Shown here piece after piece: positions 10,136-16,893 of a stretch of DNA of 64,000 nt. The DNA lies in assembly GCF_017526105.1 (NCBI RefSeq), contig NZ_CP071839.1, positions 2,594,501 to 2,658,500 of the forward strand, in the 5' to 3' direction. Position 1 is the first letter of the stretch, and every line of letters starts with the position of its first letter. A program made the position numbers and the translations under genes. The notes below the pieces were generated by a model, which searched no databases, was not told where the DNA came from, and saw only the letters and a list, made by a program, of their open reading frames with translations. The stretch comes from Streptomyces cyanogenus (GTDB lineage Bacteria; Actinomycetota; Actinomycetes; Streptomycetales; Streptomycetaceae).

Positions 10136-12067
10136 GTGGATACGACCCTTCAGGACCCCCTCCTCGGGCAGGTGCTCGACGGCCGGTACCGCGTCGACGC
10201 GCGCGTCGCGGCCGGCGGGATGGCCACGGTGTACCGGGCCCTGGACACCCGTCTGGACCGTGTGCTCGCGCTGAAGGTGATGCACCCGACGCTCGCGACC
10301 GACGGAACGTTCGTCGAGCGGTTCATCCGGGAGGCGAAGTCGGTCGCCCGGCTCGACCACCCCAACGTGGTGCAGGTCTTCGACCAGGGGACCGACGGGT
10401 CGTACGTCTACCTGGCGATGGAGTACATCGCCGGATGCACGCTGCGGGACGTGCTGCGCGAGCGCGGCGCGGTGCAGCCGCGGGCCGCCCTGGACATCCT
10501 GGAGCCGGTGCTCGCCGCGCTCGGTGCCGCGCACCGGGCCGGGTTCGTGCACCGGGACATGAAGCCGGAGAACGTGCTGATAGGCGACGACGGCCGGGTC
10601 AAGGTCGCCGACTTCGGGCTGGTGCGCTCCGTGGACACGGTGACCAGCACGACCGGTGCCGTGCTCGGGACCGTCTCCTATCTCGCCCCGGAGCAGATCG
10701 AGCAGGGCACCACCGGCCCGCGCGTCGACGTGTACGCGTGCGGTGTGGTCCTGTACGAGATGCTGACGGGCGGGAAGCCGCACTCCGGCGACTCTCCGGC
10801 CCAGGTGCTCTACAAGCACGTCCACGAGGACGTGCCCCCGCCCTCGGCACTGGTGCCCGGGCTGCCGTACGTGCTGGACGAGCTGGTGGCGTCGGCCACC
10901 GCGCGTACCCCGGAGATCCGGCCGCACGACGCCGTCGCGCTGCTCGCCCAGGTGCGCGAGGCCCGCCTGACGCTGACCGACGAGCAGCTGGACACGGTGC
11001 CGCCGCAGGCGCTGGCCGCGGAGCACGACAACGCCGAGGACCGCACGAGGGTGATCCCGCGCGCGCTCACCGTGCCCCGGCCGCTGCCCGTCGACGAGGA
11101 CGCGGACGCCCCCGTGGACGGCGTCGACCGCACCGCCCGCTTCCAGAACCCGCCCGTCGCGCCCCGCCGGCGCCCGGGGCGGCCCCCGCGCGCGGTGCTG
11201 GCGGTGATCGCGGCCGTCCTGCTGGTCCTCGGTGTGGGCGCCGGGGTCTGGTACATCAACTCCGGCCAGTTCACCAAGGTGCCGCCGCTGCTGGCGCAGA
11301 CCGAGGCGCAGGCGCGGGCCCGGCTGAGCGCGGCCGGCCTCGACGTGGGCCAGGTCAAGCGGGCGTACAGCGACACCGTCGAGCGCGGCGCGGTGATCGG
11401 CTCCGACCCGGCGCCCGGCGCGCGGATCCGGGACCACGACTCGGTGACGCTGACCGTGTCGCTGGGCCCGGAGACGGTGAACGTGCCGAGCGTGAAGGGA
11501 CAGCCGCTCGCGAAGGCGCGGGCGCGGCTGAAGGCGGACGGCCTGGAGCCGGGCATGGTGACCCGCGAGTTCAGCGAGGACGTGGCCAGGGGCTCGGTGG
11601 TCGGTACGACGCCGGAGGCGGGCACCAAGCGGCACGCGGGCTCGGCGATCGCGCTGATCGTGAGCAAGGGCAGCCCGATCGACGTGCCGGACGTCACCGG
11701 CGACGACGTGGACAGCGCCCGGCAGGAGCTGACGGACGCCGGTCTGAAGGTGAGGATCGCGGCCGGGCGGATCAACTCCGAGTACGACAAGGGCCAGGTC
11801 GCCGCGCAGAGCCCGGACGAGGGCAGCCGGGCCGCCGAGGGCGACACGGTGACGCTCACCCTGTCCAAGGGCCCGGAGATGATCGAGGTCCCGGACGTGA
11901 CCGGTGACAGCGTGGACGACGCCCACGAGGCCCTGGAGGCCGCCGGTTTCGAGGTGGACGAGGACCGCGGGCTGCTCGGACTGTTCGGCGACACCGTGAA
12001 GAAGCAGTCGGTGGAGGGCGGCGACAAGGCGCCCAAGGGGTCGACGATCACCATCACCATCCGGTGA
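10136..12067 (+). CDS. Ser/Thr protein kinase with four PASTA domains, PknL type
   Basis: A 643-residue membrane receptor kinase. The kinase domain (about 18-275) has the glycine loop, Lys47 (LALKVMH), HRD at 139-141, DFG at 159-161 and APE at 184-186. A Pro/Asp-rich juxtamembrane linker leads to one transmembrane helix (about 353-374). Four extracellular PASTA repeats follow (about 380-446, 447-513, 514-580, 582-643), expected to bind muropeptide or lipid II. The GTG at 10136 lies nine bases after a TAGACT -10 box, suggesting a leaderless transcript. Position next to an Rv2175c-like gene and a DAHP synthase gene parallels mycobacterial pknL. Wall sensing is family knowledge, not shown here. 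Confidence 0.93.
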   Translation: MDTTLQDPLLGQVLDGRYRVDARVAAGGMATVYRALDTRLDRVLALKVMHPTLATDGTFVERFIREAKSVARLDHPNVVQVFDQGTDGSYVYLAMEYIAGCTLRDVLRERGAVQPRAALDILEPVLAALGAAHRAGFVHRDMKPENVLIGDDGRVKVADFGLVRSVDTVTSTTGAVLGTVSYLAPEQIEQGTTGPRVDVYACGVVLYEMLTGGKPHSGDSPAQVLYKHVHEDVPPPSALVPGLPYVLDELVASATARTPEIRPHDAVALLAQVREARLTLTDEQLDTVPPQALAAEHDNAEDRTRVIPRALTVPRPLPVDEDADAPVDGVDRTARFQNPPVAPRRRPGRPPRAVLAVIAAVLLVLGVGAGVWYINSGQFTKVPPLLAQTEAQARARLSAAGLDVGQVKRAYSDTVERGAVIGSDPAPGARIRDHDSVTLTVSLGPETVNVPSVKGQPLAKARARLKADGLEPGMVTREFSEDVARGSVVGTTPEAGTKRHAGSAIALIVSKGSPIDVPDVTGDDVDSARQELTDAGLKVRIAAGRINSEYDKGQVAAQSPDEGSRAAEGDTVTLTLSKGPEMIEVPDVTGDSVDDAHEALEAAGFEVDEDRGLLGLFGDTVKKQSVEGGDKAPKGSTITITIR

Positions 12068-12141
12068 CCATCCCCATCCGGTGACCGGTCTCACCGGGGA
12101 CCGCGGCCCGGGCGCGGGGGCGGACATGACACCCTGAACGG

Positions 12142-13020
12142 GTGAGCCCTGTTCCGCCCTCCCTCCCCCGCAACCCCGTCGGCGGTCATGTGCCCGTGGC
12201 CGGCGGTCTGCACTCCGTGGGGCTGTCGTACGCCCGTGATCTGAAGGCGGAGACCGTGCAGGTCTTCGTCGCCAACCCGCGCGGCTGGGCCACTCCGCCC
12301 GGCAACCCGCGGCAGGACGAGGCGTTCCGCGCCGCGTGCGCCGAGGAGTCGATCCCGGCGTACGTGCACGCGCCCTACCTGATCAACTTCGGCTCGCACA
12401 CCGAGGCGACCGTGGAGCGGTCGGTGGAGTCGCTCCGGCACTCGCTGCGGCGCGGGCGGGAGATCGGCGCGCTGGGGGTGGTGGTGCACACCGGGAGCGC
12501 GACCGGCGGGCGGACCCGGGAGGTGGCGCTGAAGCAGGTGCGCGCGCACCTGCTGCCGCTGCTGGACGAGCTGACCCACGACGACGCCCCGTTCCTGCTG
12601 CTGGAGTCGACCGCCGGGCAGGGCGCCTCGCTGTGCTCGCGGACCTGGGACTTCGGGCCGTACTTCGAGGCGCTGGACGCCCATCCGAAGCTGGGCGTGT
12701 GCCTGGACACCTGCCACGTCTTCGCCGCCGGGCACGACCTGACCGGGCCGAGCGGCATGCACCAGACCCTGGACCTGCTGGTGGAGACCGTGGGCGAGGG
12801 CCGGCTGAAGCTGATCCACGCCAACGACTCCAAGGACGTGGTGGGCGCGCACAAGGACCGGCACGCGAACATCGGCGCCGGCCACATCGGCGAGGACCCG
12901 TTCCGGGCGCTCATGAGTCACCCGGCGACCGAGGGCGTACCGCTGGTCATCGAGACGCCCGGCGGCAAGGAGGGGCACGCGGCGGACGTGGAGCGGCTGA
13001 AGAAACTGCGCGACGGATAA
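12142..13020 (+). CDS. nfo: Deoxyribonuclease IV (AP endonuclease, Nfo family)
   Basis: A 292-residue TIM-barrel, three-zinc endonuclease that cuts DNA at abasic sites in base excision repair. Family signatures: GGHVPVAGGL near the start, QVFVANPRGW, YVHAPYLINF, VVHTGSATG, LLLESTAGQG, LGVCLDTCHVFAAGHD, LIHANDSKD, RHANIGAGHIGEDPF and the closing LVIETPG. All usual His/Asp/Glu metal ligands are in these blocks. The GTG at 12142 is the frame start; a GTG nearer the GGHVPVAGG block could also be used. It runs with the kinase gene on the plus strand, 74 bases apart. Confidence 0.92.
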   Translation: MSPVPPSLPRNPVGGHVPVAGGLHSVGLSYARDLKAETVQVFVANPRGWATPPGNPRQDEAFRAACAEESIPAYVHAPYLINFGSHTEATVERSVESLRHSLRRGREIGALGVVVHTGSATGGRTREVALKQVRAHLLPLLDELTHDDAPFLLLESTAGQGASLCSRTWDFGPYFEALDAHPKLGVCLDTCHVFAAGHDLTGPSGMHQTLDLLVETVGEGRLKLIHANDSKDVVGAHKDRHANIGAGHIGEDPFRALMSHPATEGVPLVIETPGGKEGHAADVERLKKLRDG

Positions 13021-13031
13021 CCCCCCGGGAA

Positions 13032-13046
13032 TACCCCCAGGGGGTA
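13032..13046. promoter_or_regulatory. CsoR-like (copper-sensor) operator
   Basis: TACCCCC-A-GGGGGTA is a perfect 7+1+7 palindrome with central G/C tracts, the form known for copper-sensing CsoR repressors (DUF156 family) in actinobacteria. It lies 51 bases upstream of the His-rich DUF4396 gene. Copper control is inference; related DUF156 repressors that sense other ligands use similar boxes. Confidence 0.7.
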
Positions 13047-13047
13047 C

Positions 13048-13074
13048 ACGGTTCCTGCTGGACGCAGGAACCGT
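13048..13074 (+). terminator. Hairpin between the CsoR-like box and DUF4396
   Basis: A perfect 11-bp stem (ACGGTTCCTGC / GCAGGAACCGT) with a 5-base loop, one base after the CsoR-like palindrome and 28 bases after the nfo stop. It may terminate nfo, or act in the 5' leader of the DUF4396 transcript. Confidence 0.55.
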
Positions 13075-13096
13075 CATCCGGACATGGGGGTACGTC

Positions 13097-13597
13097 ATGC
13101 AGCACGAGACACACGCGGAACACGCCCACCACCACACGGCTCACGCCGGTCACGCGGGCGGGGCCGACTGGCGTACGGCCGCGCAGGCCACCCTGCACTG
13201 CCTCACCGGCTGCGCCATCGGCGAGGTGCTCGGCATGGTCGTCGGCACGGCGCTGGGCTGGGGCAACCTGGCGACCACCCTGCTCGCGATCGCGCTGGCC
13301 TTCGTCTTCGGCTACTCGCTCACCCTGCGCGGGGTCCTGCGGGCCGGCGTCGGCTTCCGTACGGCCTTCCGGGTGGCGCTGGCCGCGGACACCCTGTCCA
13401 TCGCGGTGATGGAGCTGATCGACAACGGGGTGATCGCGGTCTGGCCGTCCGCGATGGACGCCATGCTGGGCGACCCGCTGTTCTGGATCTCGCTCACGGT
13501 CTCGCTCCTGATCGCCTTCGTGGTGACCGTCCCGGTCAACAAGTGGACGATCGGCCGGGGCAAGGGGCACGCTGTGGTGCACCGATACCACCACTGA
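13097..13597 (+). CDS. DUF4396 membrane protein with His-rich N-terminus
   Basis: A 166-residue integral membrane protein of unknown function. The first about 22 residues are dense in histidine (HETHAEHAHHHTAHAGHAGG), and the C-terminus ends HRYHH. Between them are four hydrophobic helices with a LHCLTGCAIGEVLGM motif holding two cysteines and a second conserved-looking MELIDNGV segment. The His-rich ends and CsoR-like operator upstream point to metal (possibly copper) handling, which is inference. The ATG at 13097 follows a GGGGG-rich ribosome binding site. It is convergent with the molybdopterin gene. Confidence 0.82.
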   Translation: MQHETHAEHAHHHTAHAGHAGGADWRTAAQATLHCLTGCAIGEVLGMVVGTALGWGNLATTLLAIALAFVFGYSLTLRGVLRAGVGFRTAFRVALAADTLSIAVMELIDNGVIAVWPSAMDAMLGDPLFWISLTVSLLIAFVVTVPVNKWTIGRGKGHAVVHRYHH

Positions 13598-13614
13598 CGC
13601 GCCCGGGGCCGGGC

Positions 13615-14247
13615 TCAGAGTTCGGGGCCGTCCCCGGGCTGCTCCTGGTAGGAGTAGCGCTGTTCCTTCCAGGGGTCGCCGATGTTGTGGTAGCCGCGCT
13701 CCTCCCAGAAGCCGCGGCGGTCGGCGGTCATGTACTCCACGCCCCGGACCCACTTCGGGCCCTTCCAGGCGTACAGGTGGGGCACGATCAGCCGGACCGG
13801 GAAGCCGTGCTCGGCGGTGAGCAGCTCGCCGTCCTTGTGGGTGGCGAAGACGGTGCGGTCGGAGGCGAAGTCCGACAGGCGCAGGTTCGAGCTGAAGCCG
13901 TACTCCGCCCAGACCATCACATGGGTGACGTCCGGCGCCGGCGGGGCCAGGTCCAGGATCGCGCGGGCGGGGATGCCGCCCCACTCCGCGCCGACCATGC
14001 TGAACTTCGTCACGCAGTGCAGATCGGCCACCACCGTGGTGTACGGCAGCGCCGTGAACTCCTCGTGGTTCCAGGTGTGCTTGTCGCCGCCGGCGGTGGC
14101 GCCGAAGACCCGGAACTCCCAGCGTTCGGGCCGGAACTTCGGGACCGGCCCGTAGTGCGTGACCGGCCAGCCCCGCTGGAGCCGCTGACCCGGCGGAAGC
14201 TCGGACCCGGCCGCTGCCCCAGACTCTCGCTCCACCGGATGACCCAT
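13615..14247 (-). CDS. Sulfite oxidase-like molybdopterin-dependent oxidoreductase
   Basis: A 210-residue protein with the SUOX molybdopterin fold. It shows HYGPVPKFRPERWEFRVFG, the LHCVTKFSMVGAEWGGIPAR block carrying the probable molybdenum-ligating Cys, EYGFSSNLRL, and a GFPVRLIVPHLYAWKGPKWV segment typical of COG2041 proteins. It lacks the heme and dimerization domains of true sulfite oxidases, and no signal peptide is seen, so it is probably cytoplasmic with unknown substrate. The ATG at 14247 is preferred over a longer frame extension with no family resemblance. It is divergent from bfr. Confidence 0.88.
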   Translation of the reverse strand: MGHPVERESGAAAGSELPPGQRLQRGWPVTHYGPVPKFRPERWEFRVFGATAGGDKHTWNHEEFTALPYTTVVADLHCVTKFSMVGAEWGGIPARAILDLAPPAPDVTHVMVWAEYGFSSNLRLSDFASDRTVFATHKDGELLTAEHGFPVRLIVPHLYAWKGPKWVRGVEYMTADRRGFWEERGYHNIGDPWKEQRYSYQEQPGDGPEL

Positions 14248-14322
14248 GTATCCATCCTGACAGACCTCGGGCAGTGCCTTGACCACCCGGCCTCGAACCG
14301 GACAATCAGCACCAACCCGGAA

Positions 14323-14339
14323 CGTACTTACTAAGTACG
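14323..14339. promoter_or_regulatory. Perfect palindrome upstream of bfr
   Basis: CGTACTTA-C-TAAGTACG is a perfect 8+1+8 dyad, followed by a further half-site-like CACTTACT at 14340-14347. It lies about 80 bases upstream of the bfr start and 76 upstream of the divergent molybdopterin gene, so it could serve either. It does not match the iron box. The form suits a dimeric repressor such as TetR, MarR or HxlR types; the regulator is unknown. Confidence 0.65.
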
Positions 14340-14420
14340 CACTTACTGGACGATCTTCGCCGCCGGTGCAATCATGCCGCCGCACCCTCTCCCGTATCCC
14401 GTGTGGAAGGAGCCGCTGCG

Positions 14421-14903
14421 ATGCAGGGCGACGCCGAGGTCATCGAGTTCCTCAACGAGCAGCTCACCGGCGAGCTGACCGCGATCAACCAGTACTTCCT
14501 GCACGCGAAGATGCAGGAGAACCTCGGTTGGTACAAGCTCGCCAAGTACACCCGGCGCGAGTCGTTCGACGAGATGAAGCACGCGGAGGTGCTCACCGAC
14601 CGGATCCTGTTCCTGGACGGGCTGCCCAACTACCAGCGGCTCTTCCACGTCCGGGTCGGGCAGACGGTGCGCGAGATGTTCGAGGCCGACCGGCAGATCG
14701 AGGTCGAGGCGATCGACCGGCTGCGGCGGGGCATCAAGGTGATGCGCGAGAAGGGGGACATCACGTCCGCCAACATCTTCGAGGACATCCTCGCCGACGA
14801 GGAGCACCACATCGACTACCTCGACACCCAGCTGGAGCTGCTGGAGAAGCTCGGCGAGGCGCTGTACATCGCCCAGCTGATCGAGCAGCCGGAGAGCAGC
14901 TGA
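14421..14903 (+). CDS. bfr: Bacterioferritin
   Basis: A 160-residue iron-storage subunit that forms a 24-mer shell oxidizing and storing iron. The ferroxidase ligands match E. coli numbering exactly: Glu18, Glu51, His54, Glu94, Glu127 and His130. Met52, which ligates the inter-subunit heme, is present. The ATG at 14421 has a GGAAGGAG ribosome site and gives the canonical MQGDAEVIEFLN start; an ATG six codons upstream lacks one. Convergent with the bacterioferritin-associated ferredoxin gene. Confidence 0.97.
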   Translation: MQGDAEVIEFLNEQLTGELTAINQYFLHAKMQENLGWYKLAKYTRRESFDEMKHAEVLTDRILFLDGLPNYQRLFHVRVGQTVREMFEADRQIEVEAIDRLRRGIKVMREKGDITSANIFEDILADEEHHIDYLDTQLELLEKLGEALYIAQLIEQPESS

Positions 14904-14920
14904 GCCCCGGCCGCCGGGCC

Positions 14921-15145
14921 CTAGGCCGCCTCGGGGAGGTCCGCCAGCGCCGGCCTGCCCTGGTCGGCCAGCTCACGGCGGGGGCAGGCGCCCCGGCCGA
15001 GGAGGGCCTGGATCCGGCGGACGCACGAGCCACAGTCCGTGCCCGCCTTGCAGGCGGAGGCTATCTGGCGAGGGGTGCAGGCGCCGTTGTCCGCGTGCTG
15101 CTTCACCTGGTCCTCGGTGATGCCGAAGCAGCTGCACACGTACAC
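14921..15145 (-). CDS. bfd: Bacterioferritin-associated ferredoxin ((2Fe-2S) protein)
   Basis: A 74-residue [2Fe-2S] protein that passes electrons to bacterioferritin to release stored iron. The four cluster cysteines occur as in Bfd: Cys4, Cys6, Cys38 and Cys41 (CSC near the start, CGSC later). The GTG start at 15145 follows GGGAGGTG. An iron box at 15199-15217 suggests induction when iron is low, the condition in which stored iron must be mobilized. The C-terminus is extended by about 10 residues relative to E. coli Bfd. Confidence 0.94.
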   Translation of the reverse strand: MYVCSCFGITEDQVKQHADNGACTPRQIASACKAGTDCGSCVRRIQALLGRGACPRRELADQGRPALADLPEAA

Positions 15146-15198
15146 GCGGATTCACCTCCCGACGGGATCGCTGTCTGTACTGCCGTCCCGTATCTCGG

Positions 15199-15217
15199 TG
15201 AGGCAAACCTAACCTTA
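15199..15217 (-). promoter_or_regulatory. Iron box (IdeR/DmdR1-type) upstream of bfd
   Basis: Read on the minus strand, TAAGGTTAGGTTTGCCTCA matches 14 of 19 positions of the IdeR/DmdR consensus TTAGGTTAGGCTAACCTAA, including the full AGGTTAGG half. It is 54 bases upstream of the bfd start. Iron-dependent repression is the expected outcome. Confidence 0.8.
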
Positions 15218-15242
15218 CTCATCCCCCGGGGCCCCGCAAAGA

Positions 15243-15282
15243 GGAAAGGGGCGCGGATCCGGTGTGATCCGCGCCCCTTTCC
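15243..15282 (-). terminator. Strong terminator after aroH
   Basis: A perfect 17-bp stem (15243-15259 with 15266-15282) with a 6-base loop, six bases beyond the DAHP synthase stop codon on the minus strand. It also insulates the bfd promoter. Confidence 0.9.
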
Positions 15283-15287
15283 ACCGC

Positions 15288-16640
15288 TCACTGGTCCCGG
15301 TACATCTCCGCCACGAGGAACGCCAGGTCCAGCGACTGGCTGCGGTTGAGCCGCGGGTCGCAGGCCGTCTCGTAGCGCTGGTGCAGGTCGTCGACGAAGA
15401 TCTCGTCGCCGCCGCCCACGCACTCGGTGACGTCGTCGCCGGTCAGCTCCACGTGGATGCCGCCCGGGTGGGTGCCGAGCGCCTTGTGCACCTCGAAGAA
15501 GCCCTTGACCTCGTCGAGCACGTCGTCGAAGCGGCGGGTCTTGTGCCCGGAGGCCGCCTCGAAGGTGTTGCCGTGCATCGGGTCGGTCACCCAGGCCACC
15601 GTGGCACCGGACGCCGTGACCTTCTCGACCAGCTCGGGGAGCTTGTCGCGGATCTTGCCGGCGCCCATGCGGACGATGAAGGTCAGCCGGCCCGGCTCCC
15701 GCTCGGGGTCGAGGCGGTCGATGTACTGCAGCGCCTCCTCGGCCGTGGTGGTCGGGCCGAGCTTGATGCCGATCGGGTTGCGGATCTGCGAGGCGAACTC
15801 GATGTGGGCGTGGTCCAGCTGCCGGGTGCGCTCACCGATCCACACCATGTGCGCCGAGACGTCGTACAGCTTGCCGGTGCGGGAGTCGACCCGGGTCAGG
15901 GCGGACTCGTAGTCCAGCAGCAGCGCCTCGTGCGAGGAGAAGAACTCGACGGTCTTGAACTCCTCCGGGTCGGTACCGCAGGCCCGCATGAAGTTCAGCG
16001 CGTTGTCGATCTCGCGCGCGAGCTGCTCGTAGCGCTGGCCCGAGGGCGAGGTGCGCACGAAGTCCTGGTTCCAGGCGTGCACCTGGCGCAGGTCGGCGTA
16101 GCCGCCGGTGGTGAAGGCGCGCACCAGGTTCAGCGTGGAGGCCGAGGCGTGGTACATGCGCTTCAGCCGCTCGGGGTCCGGGATGCGGCTGGCCTCGGTG
16201 AAGTCGAAGCCGTTGACGGAGTCGCCCCGGTACACCGGAAGCGTCACGCCGTCGCGGGTCTCGGTCGGCTTGGAGCGGGGCTTGGAGTACTGCCCCGCGA
16301 TCCGGCCGACCTTCACCACCGGCACGGAGGCCGCGTAGGTGAGCACGGCGCCCATCTGGAGCAGCGTCTTCAGCTTGTTGCGGATGTGGTCGGCGGACAC
16401 CGCGTCGAAGGCCTCGGCGCAGTCGCCGCCCTGGAGGAGGAACGCCTCTCCCTTGGCGACGGCCGCCATCCGGGCGCGCAGCTGGTCGCACTCGCCCGCG
16501 AAGACGAGCGGCGGATACGACTCGAGGTCCGCGATCACTGCGCGCAGAGCCTCGGGGTCGGGGTACTCGGGCTGCTGCGCCGCGGGCAGGTCTCGCCAGG
16601 TGTTGCCAGCGCTCGGGCTGGTCTTAGCGTTCACGGTCAC
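15288..16640 (-). CDS. aroH: 3-deoxy-7-phosphoheptulonate (DAHP) synthase, class II
   Basis: A 450-residue plant/mycobacterial-type enzyme condensing phosphoenolpyruvate and erythrose 4-phosphate, the first step of the shikimate pathway. Class II motifs are visible: WRDLPAAQQPEYPD, PPLVFAGECDQLR, FLLQGGDCAEAF, VKVGRIAGQYSKPRS, LPVYRGDSVNGF, SSHEALLLDYE, SAHMVWIGERTRQLDHAH, ATVAWVTDPMHGNT and GGIHVELTGDDVTEC. Two GTG starts six bases apart (16640, 16634) are possible; longer extensions have no family resemblance. It is divergent from the Trp-regulated anthranilate synthase, pairing the first common step with the tryptophan branch. Confidence 0.96.
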   Translation of the reverse strand: MTVNAKTSPSAGNTWRDLPAAQQPEYPDPEALRAVIADLESYPPLVFAGECDQLRARMAAVAKGEAFLLQGGDCAEAFDAVSADHIRNKLKTLLQMGAVLTYAASVPVVKVGRIAGQYSKPRSKPTETRDGVTLPVYRGDSVNGFDFTEASRIPDPERLKRMYHASASTLNLVRAFTTGGYADLRQVHAWNQDFVRTSPSGQRYEQLAREIDNALNFMRACGTDPEEFKTVEFFSSHEALLLDYESALTRVDSRTGKLYDVSAHMVWIGERTRQLDHAHIEFASQIRNPIGIKLGPTTTAEEALQYIDRLDPEREPGRLTFIVRMGAGKIRDKLPELVEKVTASGATVAWVTDPMHGNTFEAASGHKTRRFDDVLDEVKGFFEVHKALGTHPGGIHVELTGDDVTECVGGGDEIFVDDLHQRYETACDPRLNRSQSLDLAFLVAEMYRDQ

Positions 16641-16736
16641 GACCCCAACATTACGGGGTGATGTGGTGCCTTCCTGCCCGTGCTCAGCTGATGAGACACG
16701 GCATACAGAGTGCGGACATGCGGTAGGGTTCCCCGC

Positions 16737-16793
16737 ATGTTCGCGCCGTCGATCCAGAACTGGTGGTGGACCGCTTCTCCGGCGGCCCACTGA
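16737..16793 (+). CDS. trpL: trp leader peptide (18 aa, three consecutive Trp)
   Basis: MFAPSIQNWWWTASPAAH with three adjacent TGG codons at 16767-16775, encoded 100 bases upstream of anthranilate synthase. A TAGGGT -10 box at 16724-16729 places the transcription start at or next to the ATG, so the leader mRNA is probably leaderless. Ribosome stalling at the Trp codons when charged tRNA-Trp is scarce would prevent the terminator downstream. From memory, an 18-residue leader with three Trp codons is described for the S. venezuelae anthranilate synthase gene. Confidence 0.92.
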   Translation: MFAPSIQNWWWTASPAAH

Positions 16794-16814
16794 TCGCGCG
16801 TACCACCGACTTCG

Positions 16815-16841
16815 CGAAGGCCGCCCGAGGGGCGGCCTTCG
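16815..16841 (+). terminator. trp attenuator hairpin
   Basis: A 12-bp perfect stem (16815-16826 with 16830-16841) and 3-base loop starting 22 bases after the leader peptide stop, followed by a short T-rich run. It is the terminator of a classical ribosome-mediated attenuator. A competing antiterminator was not worked out. Confidence 0.85.
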
Positions 16842-16893
16842 GCGTTTCTCCGGGGCCGTTCCTCCTCACCGAGTCACCGACGGAAGAGGAACC

